Positions 53,198 to 61,984 of a stretch of DNA of 64,000 nt are shown here, piece by piece. Source of the stretch: an uncultured Paracoccaceae bacterium. Its GTDB lineage: Bacteria; Pseudomonadota; Alphaproteobacteria; Rhodobacterales; Rhodobacteraceae. The notes under the pieces were generated by a model. The model was not told where the DNA came from and ran no database searches. It saw only the letters and a list, made by a program, of their open reading frames with translations. The translations under genes were made by a program, and so were the position numbers. The DNA lies in contig CANKZJ010000002.1 of assembly GCA_947488605.1 (NCBI GenBank), forward strand, positions 310,001-374,000. Direction: 5' to 3'. Within the stretch, counting starts at the first letter, position 1. Each line of letters opens with the position of its first letter.

Positions 53198-53995
53198 GTG
53201 ACGACCAATAGCCCAAGTACGCCGTCTGGTAGTATTCTTAGCCAGAACATGGTGGAACTGATTGGCAATCAGCATACGATCACCAGCCTGAGCCGGGACC
53301 TGAATATTCATCGTAATCAACTTCAGCGTTATGTTGATGGCGCATCTTTGCCCAATCTCGATATTCTGCAACGCATCTGCCAGTTTTTTGACGTTGATGC
53401 CCGCATACTGACACATCGGTTGGCCGACTTGCGGATAAACAGCGATAGAGCCTTGCCACCCTCTTTGATGGAAGCGTTTGACCCCGTTCCGCATGACCTG
53501 TTCCCTGATGGGTTCTACGAGTTATGGAGCGAACTGAACGATAGCAGCAGACCGTATTGCTGCCTACTTCTGCATGTGAAGACAATTGATGGTGTGCGGT
53601 TGACCAAAGTGGTCCGACATACATTGGTTCTTGGGCCGGATGGCACGCCGAATGCGTTGGACGGGTTCGTCACGGTGCGCGGCGTTGCAGTGAAACAGGC
53701 CGGAGGGGTCTGCATCCTTGATCGCCCAGACCATCACACAGGCCTGACTTTCACAGCACTCAGGCTTGGCATTTATGGTGATCCTTGTTTGCTTGCAGGG
53801 CACAAGAAATCTGTCAGTAGCGTGGTTGAGCGTGGTCTGATGTTTAAGTCAGCAACAGCGATGCGCCGATTGAAGGGTGGCTTTCGCGAAGCGATGTTTG
53901 TGCGCCGCTTGCCACGCTATCGAACGGCCGAGGAAACACCGGAATTGATTCAGTGGATGTTGAAAGAACAGCAGGCCACCGCTGAATACGGCTGA
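53198..53995 (+). CDS. XRE-type HTH regulator with unknown C-terminal domain
   Basis: The 265-residue protein from GTG 53198 has an XRE-like HTH (about 15-75: QNMVELIGNQHTITSLSRDL, NIHRNQLQRYVDGASLPNLD, QRICQFFDVDARILTHRLAD). It also has a C-terminal region of about 170 residues without a family I recognise (DLFPDGFYELWSELNDSSRP, CCLLLHVKTIDGVRLTKVVR, RLGIYGDPCLLAGHKKSV). The C-terminus may sense a ligand. It is upstream of a TTACACA palindrome and the large surface-protein gene, which it might control. Confidence 0.7.
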   Translation: MTTNSPSTPSGSILSQNMVELIGNQHTITSLSRDLNIHRNQLQRYVDGASLPNLDILQRICQFFDVDARILTHRLADLRINSDRALPPSLMEAFDPVPHDLFPDGFYELWSELNDSSRPYCCLLLHVKTIDGVRLTKVVRHTLVLGPDGTPNALDGFVTVRGVAVKQAGGVCILDRPDHHTGLTFTALRLGIYGDPCLLAGHKKSVSSVVERGLMFKSATAMRRLKGGFREAMFVRRLPRYRTAEETPELIQWMLKEQQATAEYG

Positions 53996-54005
53996 ATTTC
54001 CCGAG

Positions 54006-54037
54006 GCTAGATTTGAGATTAAGTAGTCTCATCTAGC
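54006..54037 (+). terminator. Hairpin after XRE regulator gene
   Basis: GCTAGAT-GAGA (54006-54018) pairs with TCTC-ATCTAGC (54027-54037), with a small bulge, 11 bases past the stop. No strong T run follows. Confidence 0.5.
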
Positions 54038-54125
54038 AATACAAAGCGCGCAAGACGATCCAAAGAATCGTACGATTATGACGGTGTTCGCGATTTTTCC
54101 GCTTCCGCAAACAATCACCTCAAAA

Positions 54126-54182
54126 TTACACAATATGTGTAAATTTGATCAATGATATTACACAAATATCCATAATGTGTGT
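54126..54182. promoter_or_regulatory. TTACACA palindrome and half sites
   Basis: TTACACA-ATA-TGTGTAA (54126-54142) is a perfect inverted repeat. Further half sites TTACACA (54158-54164) and TGTGTGT (54176-54182) follow. The AT-rich block lies 200-250 bases upstream of the surface-protein start and just past an HTH regulator gene, so it is a candidate operator. Confidence 0.45.
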
Positions 54183-54378
54183 CATGAATTCGGTTTTTTA
54201 CCATATTTGGCCGTACGAATAACTCTATTGTGAAAAATTAGCGCCAAAATTTATGGGTCTAAGCATGACACGTTGAACGAGTGGTGCGCGTCTTGATCCC
54301 GGTCAGTCTCGCCTAGCCATGCTTTGTTCTTTCGTTGACCGAAATCAATTTAGCGCAGCATGCGTATATGAGGTAAAT

Positions 54379-57300
54379 ATGAAACATACGATCAGCAGAG
54401 CCCGCTCTATCTTTGGCGGCCTCGCTCTGATATGCTCGGTGGCTGTTCCAGCAACATTCATAACGGGAACCCAGGTTCAGGCCTACGGATTTCCCAGTAC
54501 TGGGACAAGTTTTCGGACCTTACCTGGGCCAAGGTTGGGTGACTGCATTCTTCGAGAGACAATTACCAACAACGGTCCAAGTCCGTTTGATATTGATGGC
54601 TTTATCCAGTTTGCACCGGGTGGATTTGCCGAACCTGGCTTCATTATCCGTCAAGATTTCGGCATGGTTGACCTTGGGTTCTTCAACCCTTCCCCGGCGA
54701 TCACATCTGTCAGTCCGGTGGCCATCGATGAAGCCGTGTTGCAAACAAGATGCAACCTCACAAATTTCGAAGTTGTTTCAACCAACATATCTCCGGCGGG
54801 AACTGGCATCCTTCCAGCTGGCATGACTTTTCGTGTGCGGTATGACTATGGCTCTGCCCGTCGGGAGCATGTCGTTCGTGTCGGCTTTACTGGATCCCAA
54901 GCAACAACCAACACACGAACTAACTTCCAACTTGCGCCAGTGATTTCGGGTGCACCAGTTGAATTCGATTCAACCGCGCCATTCGATGTGACGGTGACGT
55001 TTAACGGTACGGCGACAGACTTTGACGACCTGACAGACATAACTGCAACGAATGGTAACATCACATCCATTACGCCGGTCAGTGCGACCGAATATACCGT
55101 TACTGTGACGCCAAGCGGTTCAGGTGACATCACACTACAAGTTCCCATTCTATCGGCTTTTGACACAGCTGGTGGTGGGAATATTGTTTCGAATGTGGTC
55201 ACAATAACAAACAATATCGATTCAGATCCCCCAACGCCAACGGTTGCGACAGATGGCGGAACACCCGGCACAATCACCAACTTCACACCATTTACGGTTG
55301 AGGTAACATTTGACGAAGACATCAATGATTTCGATGATCTGACGGATGTGACCGTGACAAATGGTTCTGTGAACACGATCACGCCAACCGGCACGCCGAA
55401 CGTCTTCACCGTGACAATCACACCTGACGGCAATGGTGATGTAGGGATCACGGTGCCTATCAACGTGGCGACCGACGACGCAGGTAACGACAACCTGGTG
55501 TCCAATACGCTGACAGTTCCGTTTGATTCAGATCCCCCAACGCCAACGGTTGCGACAGATGGCGGAACACCCGGCACAATCACCGACTTCACACCATTTA
55601 CGGTTGAGGTAACATTTGACGAAGATATCAACGACTTTGACGATCTGACGGATGTGACCGTGACAAATGGTTCTGTGAACACGATCACGCCAACCGGCAC
55701 GCCGAACGTCTTCACCGTGACAATCACACCTGACGGCAATGGTGATGTCGGGATCACGGTGCCTATCAACGTGGCAACCGACGACGCAGGTAACGACAAC
55801 CTGGTGTCCAATACGCTGACAGTTCCGTTTGATTCGACGCCGCCTACCCCTACGGTTTCTGCCGATGCGGGTACCCCTGCAGAAATCACCGACCTCACAC
55901 CATTCACGGTTGAGGTAACATTTGACGAAGACATCAATGATTTCGATGATTTGGCAGATGTGACCGTGATAAACGGTACGATCGATGCGATCACGCCAAC
56001 TGGTTCGCCCAACACGTTCACAGTGACAATCACACCTAGCGGTACTGGCGATATCAGTGTCACTGTCCCAGTCGCGGTCGCAACCGACGATGCGGGCAAT
56101 GATAACCTTGTTTCGAATACACTTGTCATTGCAGAGCTCGTTGATGAGACGATTATCGGTTTGGTGGAAGAGGTTCTTGAAGATGATCTGATGGTCACCA
56201 CGCGCATGATCACGCAAAACGCGTCAAACATTTCGCGTCGTGCAGGTGATCGTCTACGCTTCGATAGTGGACAGGCTTGTGTCGTAGAAATCAATGATCT
56301 GTTGCAGACAACGCCCGTGCGGTTTGCGTCTGACAGCTTCTTTATTGATGCCAGCAACAACCAATTGTTGGACGATATTGCGCTGGCACTTAGCAAATGT
56401 GACGTTGCAAGCTTTATGATCGCAGGTCACACCGACTCTGATGCGAGTGATAGCTACAACATCACACTCAGCCAGAACCGCGTTGATGCTGTGAAGGCTG
56501 CATTGGTACGCCGCGGGATTGCGAATGCGCGTCTGACAACCCGTGGATTTGGTGAAAGCCGCCCAATCGCGACAAATGCGACCGAAGAAGGTCAGGCATT
56601 GAACCGTCGGGTTGAATTTGTCCTGCTGGAAGGTGCTGAAACTGCGCAACCTGCATGCGGTGAAGGTCAAGGCTCAGCTGGTAACCTGGATGGTAGCGGC
56701 AACAATTCCGGCGCAAACCTGAACGGTACTTTTGGTTCAGATGGCTACAACTGTGTTACGGGTGAATACTCCGAAACATGGGCAGAGCTTGATGTGGCGC
56801 GCGACGATGCTATTGGCACACAAGGGATGGCCAGCTTCGGAATGTCCAAAGAGCGCCAAGTCGGCAATACGCTGACCGGTCGTTTCATCGAAGGCTATGT
56901 GTCACGCAAAGAAGTGGACACAGACGCAGTTGAAGGGACAATCACAGGTGTTGGTATCCATGCGGGGCTTTACGGTGCACGTGCATATGACGGTTTGGTT
57001 CTGAACTACTATGGCAGCGGTGCAGTTGGCCGACACGCCTTTGATCTGGATGCCGGTGCAGAAGTCGACGGAAACTATACCTACGCTGGTATCTTTGCCG
57101 GGGCTGCCGTGACGGGTGAGCAGGCTGTTGGTCGTCTGACCATGAAGCCGCGCGCTGGTGTTGATGTCGGGTATTCCCAGACAGTTGGTTCCGATATCTC
57201 CAGCACGGGAACACTGGACATTGAACCCGCCACATATGCGCGTGGGTTTGTTGAGCTTGGTTTGATCAATGACTTTGATCAAGCGTCCTCAACTGACGCA

Positions 57301-57588
57301 GGTTCTTTGGAAATCGCACCGCGTGTGTTCTGTGAAACAACCGACGAGACGGATGCAGACGCGTGTGGTTTCGGTGGTCGTATCAACTTCGCCGGGGCAA
57401 TGTCCGACGCTGGAACCCAGTGGAATGCTGAGTTCGACTTCGAGACAATCGGTGATCTGAAGCAAGCTTCCATGAGTGTCTCACGGACACAGAGCGTCCT
57501 GAACGGCCTCGGTGTAGCCAAGTCTTCGTTTGGCGCGACCAAGAACAGCGCGCTGGAACTTGCACAGACCGTTGAATTCACTTGGTAA
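54379..57588 (+). CDS. Surface protein: Big_12-like repeats, OmpA domain, barrel
   Basis: The 1069-residue protein has a long signal peptide (about 1-35, with [16 protein letters not shown]), an N-terminal domain of unknown family and a degenerate plus three clear Ig-like repeats (residues about 281-586) of the Big_12 pattern ([36 protein letters not shown]). After these comes an OmpA peptidoglycan-binding domain (about 640-755: [52 protein letters not shown]) and a C-terminal region of about 280 residues ending VEFTW, with alternating strands like an autotransporter barrel. Start at 54379 has GAGGT five bases upstream. The OmpA domain normally follows, rather than precedes, a barrel. Confidence 0.85.
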   Translation: MKHTISRARSIFGGLALICSVAVPATFITGTQVQAYGFPSTGTSFRTLPGPRLGDCILRETITNNGPSPFDIDGFIQFAPGGFAEPGFIIRQDFGMVDLGFFNPSPAITSVSPVAIDEAVLQTRCNLTNFEVVSTNISPAGTGILPAGMTFRVRYDYGSARREHVVRVGFTGSQATTNTRTNFQLAPVISGAPVEFDSTAPFDVTVTFNGTATDFDDLTDITATNGNITSITPVSATEYTVTVTPSGSGDITLQVPILSAFDTAGGGNIVSNVVTITNNIDSDPPTPTVATDGGTPGTITNFTPFTVEVTFDEDINDFDDLTDVTVTNGSVNTITPTGTPNVFTVTITPDGNGDVGITVPINVATDDAGNDNLVSNTLTVPFDSDPPTPTVATDGGTPGTITDFTPFTVEVTFDEDINDFDDLTDVTVTNGSVNTITPTGTPNVFTVTITPDGNGDVGITVPINVATDDAGNDNLVSNTLTVPFDSTPPTPTVSADAGTPAEITDLTPFTVEVTFDEDINDFDDLADVTVINGTIDAITPTGSPNTFTVTITPSGTGDISVTVPVAVATDDAGNDNLVSNTLVIAELVDETIIGLVEEVLEDDLMVTTRMITQNASNISRRAGDRLRFDSGQACVVEINDLLQTTPVRFASDSFFIDASNNQLLDDIALALSKCDVASFMIAGHTDSDASDSYNITLSQNRVDAVKAALVRRGIANARLTTRGFGESRPIATNATEEGQALNRRVEFVLLEGAETAQPACGEGQGSAGNLDGSGNNSGANLNGTFGSDGYNCVTGEYSETWAELDVARDDAIGTQGMASFGMSKERQVGNTLTGRFIEGYVSRKEVDTDAVEGTITGVGIHAGLYGARAYDGLVLNYYGSGAVGRHAFDLDAGAEVDGNYTYAGIFAGAAVTGEQAVGRLTMKPRAGVDVGYSQTVGSDISSTGTLDIEPATYARGFVELGLINDFDQASSTDAGSLEIAPRVFCETTDETDADACGFGGRINFAGAMSDAGTQWNAEFDFETIGDLKQASMSVSRTQSVLNGLGVAKSSFGATKNSALELAQTVEFTW
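55219..56136 (+). repeat. 306-bp tandem repeats coding for Ig-like domains
   Basis: Three units start at 55219, 55525 and 55831, exactly 306 bp (102 codons) apart. The first two differ at only about eight bases by eye, so this is a recent tandem duplication; the third is clearly more diverged, and a fourth degenerate unit precedes at about 54960-55218. Confidence 0.88.
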
Positions 57589-57597
57589 GATGCAAAC

Positions 57598-57621
57598 GAG
57601 GGGCGCGTTTTCGCGCCCCTC
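57598..57621. terminator. Bidirectional hairpin terminator
   Basis: GAGGGGCGCG-TTTT-CGCGCCCCTC, a perfect 10-bp stem with a TTTT loop, lies ten bases after the surface-protein stop and 20 bases beyond the stop of the convergent AGE gene. The T run is not long, but position and perfection argue for a shared terminator. Confidence 0.7.
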
Positions 57622-57641
57622 AACACGCTGTATTTGAACGA

Positions 57642-58895
57642 TTAGCGGCTTTTCGACTGTGCTGCCGTCGCCATGCGCGACAGCTTTCCCGACAACGGAA
57701 AGAGACAGGCTTGCAAAGAATGGTAGATGTCTGGTTTGCCTTGGAAAATCGACGACGTTGGTTTCCCGTCGTCATCAATCGCTGGAAACCACCCGCCATG
57801 CACATGATCGATGAACGTGCCATTGGCAAAAGTCCAAAGCCGCCGATACCAGATTTCATCCGCTGGGCGTCGATCAACTGCAATCAGTGATGCAACAGCG
57901 CCAATCGCTTCAGTGACCGGCCACCAGAACCGTGATCCGTCAGCGACTTTACCATCAAAATCAAGCGTGTAGGCAAAACCACCGTCCGGGAGCCACGCAT
58001 CCGCCAGCGCCTGTTCAATCAAAGCGCGGGCAACATCGGGCGCGTCAGTTGTTGGCCGCCCTGACAGATCCCAGTGTTGCAGCATCAAGCGGCCCAATTC
58101 GAACGAATGCCCCGGTGTGGTGCCCGCAGGGCGAAACATATGGATCCCGGCATAGCTGCGGTCGATCTGCCAGTCTTGCGTGTAATGCTCGGGCAGACGC
58201 CAGTTTTCATTGGGGGCGATTTTGCGCGTGAAGAAATCCAAAATGCGTCCGGCTTGATACAGGAACTTATCGTCGCCGGTTGCCTCATATGCGGTCAACA
58301 TCGCTTCGACCCCATGCATGTTCGCGTTCATCCCGCGATAGGTTGAAAATGGGGTCCAGTCACGGGTCCACTCGTCGCTGAAAAGGCCCATGTCCTCTTC
58401 CCAAAAATGCTGGTCTAGAACTGCACTGATATCCGCCAAAAGGCTGTCGGCCGCCGCATGACCAGCCATCTTGGCGCTAGAGGCGGCTAACAGGACAAAG
58501 ACATGACCGTAGGCTAATTTGGTGCCATCGCTGACGTCATCACCCGAAAGCGCCCATAGATACCCACCGTGCACGTTGTCTTTGTGGTGGCTCGCAAGGT
58601 ACGCCATGCCGTGATCGACAATGTCCGCAGCACCCGCGTGTCCGCGAAGCATGCCAAGCGCATAAGAATGGATCATTCGAGTGGTCGTGTGCAGTTCTTG
58701 CACAGGCGTCGGAAGGGGCGTGCCATCATGATCCAGCAGACAAAAGCCGGGTTGCGCCTGCACGCTGGCTGAAAAGAACGCAAGCTGACTGTCAATCTGG
58801 TGATTTAGCCAAGCGCGGTGCCTCTGATTATCCAACCAGAAACCTAGCGCGTCTTGCGGCCCGGGTGAGGAGGGCGATTGGTCTTGCGTGTTCAT
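57642..58895 (-). CDS. AGE-family sugar isomerase/epimerase (YihS-like)
   Basis: The 417-residue protein matches the N-acylglucosamine 2-epimerase/aldose-ketose isomerase family: RAWLNHQIDSQLAFF, HTTTRMIHSYALGML, GGYLWALSGDDVSDG, TKLAYGHVFVLLAAS, MNANMHGVEAMLTAYEATG, and PGHSFELGRLML, which carry the His/Arg/Glu residues of an (alpha/alpha)6 barrel active site. Relatives isomerise mannose, glucose or sulfoquinovose. Starts at 58895; no signal peptide, so cytoplasmic. The divergent neighbour is a TauE/SafE permease. Confidence 0.87.
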   Translation of the reverse strand: MNTQDQSPSSPGPQDALGFWLDNQRHRAWLNHQIDSQLAFFSASVQAQPGFCLLDHDGTPLPTPVQELHTTTRMIHSYALGMLRGHAGAADIVDHGMAYLASHHKDNVHGGYLWALSGDDVSDGTKLAYGHVFVLLAASSAKMAGHAAADSLLADISAVLDQHFWEEDMGLFSDEWTRDWTPFSTYRGMNANMHGVEAMLTAYEATGDDKFLYQAGRILDFFTRKIAPNENWRLPEHYTQDWQIDRSYAGIHMFRPAGTTPGHSFELGRLMLQHWDLSGRPTTDAPDVARALIEQALADAWLPDGGFAYTLDFDGKVADGSRFWWPVTEAIGAVASLIAVDRRPADEIWYRRLWTFANGTFIDHVHGGWFPAIDDDGKPTSSIFQGKPDIYHSLQACLFPLSGKLSRMATAAQSKSR

Positions 58896-59017
58896 GGCGA
58901 TGTCCTGTTGGCAAGTGTCATTCGTGTGTTGGCAAGCGTGACTTATGCACGATAGGTACAGGCAAACTAGTCTTCAGTTTGGACAGGTATGACAATTCAA
59001 CGACTGCGGCCCGTTTC

Positions 59018-59761
59018 ATGAGCACTGAGTTTGTTGTCTATCTTATGGTTGGCGCACTTGCGGGTGGTTTCGTGAACGGATTGGCCGGAACGGGCACGGC
59101 GCTCTTTGCTTTGGGGTTCTACCTTGTTGTTCTCGATCCGATCCGGGCTGTCGCAGTGGTCGCCTTTATGTCGGTGTTGGTTGGGTTGCAGGGCCTTTGG
59201 ATCGTGCGTGCGCAAATCTTTGCCCAACCCAAACGGCTTTTGCGATTCATGGTGCCTGGTCTGTTGGGTGTGCCCGTTGGATCAATGCTTTTGACGTCGA
59301 TTGATGCGGGAACCCTACGCATTGCCATCGCAACAATGCTGATCATTTATGGCAGCTACTTTAGCTTTCGCGCTGTTTTGCCTGCTTTCTCTCGGCCCAC
59401 TCCAAAGATCGATTCAGGGATTGGTTTCTTGAGCGGGATCATGGGAGGGGCGGCATCCGTTTCAGGCGCGTTGCCTGTTATGTGGTTGTCCATGCGTCCT
59501 TGGACAAAAGCCGAAACGCGCGCAGTCTTGCAGCCCTTCAATGCAGCAATCCTAAGCACAACGATCTGTTTGTTCTACCTCAAAGGGGCCTACGACGAAC
59601 GGGCAGTGACAGCTTTGTTGATTACCGTACCAACGGGCTTGGTTGCGGGGCAAGTCGGGATCGCCGTGTTCCGCAAGCTCAGTGATACCGGCTTTCGGCG
59701 CTTGCTGATTGTCCTGACGCTTTTGCTAGGGCTGGGCGTGATGATAAGCGAAGTGTTCTAG
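59018..59761 (+). CDS. TauE/SafE-family permease
   Basis: The 247-residue membrane protein has about eight helices with the TauE/SafE glycine-rich starts of each repeat (VGALAGGFVNGLAGTGTALF and IDSGIGFLSGIMGGAASVSG). These move sulfite, sulfoacetate or similar organic acids. The ATG at 59018 matches the family start, with a weak ribosome-binding site; the frame is open from 58865 but that part overlaps the AGE gene. Confidence 0.85.
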   Translation: MSTEFVVYLMVGALAGGFVNGLAGTGTALFALGFYLVVLDPIRAVAVVAFMSVLVGLQGLWIVRAQIFAQPKRLLRFMVPGLLGVPVGSMLLTSIDAGTLRIAIATMLIIYGSYFSFRAVLPAFSRPTPKIDSGIGFLSGIMGGAASVSGALPVMWLSMRPWTKAETRAVLQPFNAAILSTTICLFYLKGAYDERAVTALLITVPTGLVAGQVGIAVFRKLSDTGFRRLLIVLTLLLGLGVMISEVF

Positions 59762-59782
59762 TGCAAATCGCAGCTTGTGGGA

Positions 59783-61858
59783 TCACATATACATCTGTTC
59801 CAGCAGGGGTTTGGCGTTCTTAAGATGCCGCGCTGCAAAGGTCTTTTGCTGTCTATTTGGCGGAATAGTGTGCACCGGGTTCATGGCTTCATATCCTGAT
59901 TTAAGATTAGGAAAGATGGCAAATAGTTCACGCCGTGCAGCAGCGCTCAGCGATTTGATGCCTTCGGGTCCGGTCAGGAAACTTTCAGAAGGGGCACCTT
60001 CGGCATAGACGATTTGGTGGCTGTCGAAAACAAGGTGATGATATGTCAGCCCGCGGCGTGCCGTGTCGATCGTAATCCCAGGCAGACCTACCAAACGTAT
60101 TGCAGCAATCAGCGCTTCGCGGGTCGCAAACATCCTTTGCGCAATGGGCGAATTGACCAGCATGCGATGTTGGCGCGACACCCATAAGTCGCGTGACGGC
60201 AAACCGGCGCCCAAGGCACCTGCGGCAATCCGGACGGGTACAAGGCGTGTGTTACGCGCCAGTTCGGCAGGTGAAATATGGCGGTGCAAGTTCAGTCTGA
60301 GCTGCACAAAAATGCCATTGCCTACTTTAACGCGGTCACCGGGGGACAAGTGCTCAACAGGGATCGGCCCCTCTTTAGTTTCGATCAATGTCCCGGATGC
60401 AAAGCAGGGGATGCCAATTTCATTCAGTTCTGCGGGCGTGTCGAGATCATCGGGATCGATGTTTTGTAGAATGATCTGTTCGCCGTTCTCGAACGTCAGG
60501 ATTGATCCACCGTCGCCATCGGACGTCACCGTGACATCGCCAGTGTTGACCGGGTTCCCATCGGCATCATTCAGCATGCTGACGTCCAGCAAATCGCTGC
60601 CAATTTCGAAATCAGTCACGGTGTCAGTGTCGCTGCCGTCAGCCAACACAAAGATGTCATCACCAATGCCACCCGACAAAATGTCATCGCCGATGCCACC
60701 GGTAATCGTGTCGTTACCTTCCTGACCAAAGATGGTGTCGTTTCCGTCGCCACCATTTATCGTGTCATTGAAATCCAGATTGGCCAGTGCTGTGTCAGAA
60801 AAGCTGATCGTCAGGTTATCAAGCAAAATGCCAAGGCTATTGTCTTGGCCCGCGATTTCACGAAAACCAATCGTATCGAGCCCCGCTTCACCAATGATCG
60901 TCACCGTCGTGGTCGTAAAAGACCCTACGCTGGAGGGCGAAACAGTTGCGATAACAACACCGTTTTGCGTGATCTCGAAGTCATCATTCAAGCCGCCGCC
61001 GGGGCGGGCTGCGGTGTCAATCGTCAGAACATATTCGACGCCCTCGGCCAGATCGACGTTCGTTTGCAGATGATCAAGCCCGCCACCCGTGTTGACGTCC
61101 AATTCGATATAAGACGATCCATCGCTGGTGCTGGTGCCGTTGAACCCATCGCCCCAACGCTCGATGTTGCCACCAGAGCCGGTGTTGAACCACCCATCGA
61201 CTGATCCAAAGCTAAAGCCACCGGGCCCCTGATCAGAGTCGAGCTCACCATTGATAACGCCGGGCAGGTCGCCATAGATAATGTCGTTGCCGTCTCCTGC
61301 ATTAATCGTATCGGCACCGACACCGCCGTCGATCACATCATCGCCGTCACCTCCGAGAATGGTGTCGTCGCCGCTCAGGTCCAGATTGACAAAGTCAGAC
61401 TCGTTAAAATCTTCATCACCCGAACTCAGCGCGCTGTAATCGACTTCTTCATTGGTGGGCTGAAACGTACGCGAGTCGATGGTCGCAATACCATCGGGCA
61501 CATCGGGCGGCAAAATTGTGAAGTCTAGCCCGTTTTCGTCTTCAAAATGATACCCGGTGAACGTCTGCCCACCGACCGTGAATTCAAACGAAAGCTCAAG
61601 GTAGAACGGTTCGCCATCCGCCAGAACGGTGCCGCTACCATCTTGCAGAAAAACGAACTGGTCGCCTTGCGGATCTTCGGAGCTTTCGGTGCTGGTCGAA
61701 CCTCCAGCGGCGTCGCCCTCCACGACAGTGTCGCCGTCGCCGTCCTGTATAAGTATCTGAATTTGCGCAGTTGTCGTATCAAAAGTCGTGCCAACGACAG
61801 GGTTCTCACTGCCAAAAAGCTGAGAGTTGAGATAGCCAGTAAACGTGCGAAACGGCAT
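59783..61858 (-). CDS. RTX-repeat protein with C-terminal Hint domain
   Basis: The 691-residue protein has no Sec signal and is acidic, as for proteins exported by type I secretion. Nonapeptide calcium-binding repeats occur twice (about 163-200: LGGDGDDVIDGGVGADTINA; about 370-410: NGGDGNDTIFGQEGNDTITG) separated by a beta-rich carbohydrate-binding-like domain. A Hint domain begins IPCFASGTLIETKEGPIPVE (about 490) with RDLWVSRQHRMLVN and DSHQIVYAEGAPSESF. This is the second Hint protein in the window; both may self-cleave. No type I secretion genes are visible. Confidence 0.88.
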   Translation of the reverse strand: MPFRTFTGYLNSQLFGSENPVVGTTFDTTTAQIQILIQDGDGDTVVEGDAAGGSTSTESSEDPQGDQFVFLQDGSGTVLADGEPFYLELSFEFTVGGQTFTGYHFEDENGLDFTILPPDVPDGIATIDSRTFQPTNEEVDYSALSSGDEDFNESDFVNLDLSGDDTILGGDGDDVIDGGVGADTINAGDGNDIIYGDLPGVINGELDSDQGPGGFSFGSVDGWFNTGSGGNIERWGDGFNGTSTSDGSSYIELDVNTGGGLDHLQTNVDLAEGVEYVLTIDTAARPGGGLNDDFEITQNGVVIATVSPSSVGSFTTTTVTIIGEAGLDTIGFREIAGQDNSLGILLDNLTISFSDTALANLDFNDTINGGDGNDTIFGQEGNDTITGGIGDDILSGGIGDDIFVLADGSDTDTVTDFEIGSDLLDVSMLNDADGNPVNTGDVTVTSDGDGGSILTFENGEQIILQNIDPDDLDTPAELNEIGIPCFASGTLIETKEGPIPVEHLSPGDRVKVGNGIFVQLRLNLHRHISPAELARNTRLVPVRIAAGALGAGLPSRDLWVSRQHRMLVNSPIAQRMFATREALIAAIRLVGLPGITIDTARRGLTYHHLVFDSHQIVYAEGAPSESFLTGPEGIKSLSAAARRELFAIFPNLKSGYEAMNPVHTIPPNRQQKTFAARHLKNAKPLLEQMYM

Positions 61859-61984
61859 ATGTCCCTTCCTGTCCTGCCAACTGATCAGGCATGCGCCGTT
61901 GATCCACTAGGTTTAGACCTTAACAGGAGTCAGGACATCGGAAAAGCGGCTTAAACGATTGATCGCATCGCCCAAGTGAGATGC

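Noticed and set aside
54846-56396. 516-residue open frame antisense to the surface-protein repeats
   Set aside because: It mirrors the repetitive GC-skewed codons of the plus-strand Ig-like repeats and lacks a ribosome-binding site; the plus-strand gene has clear domains.
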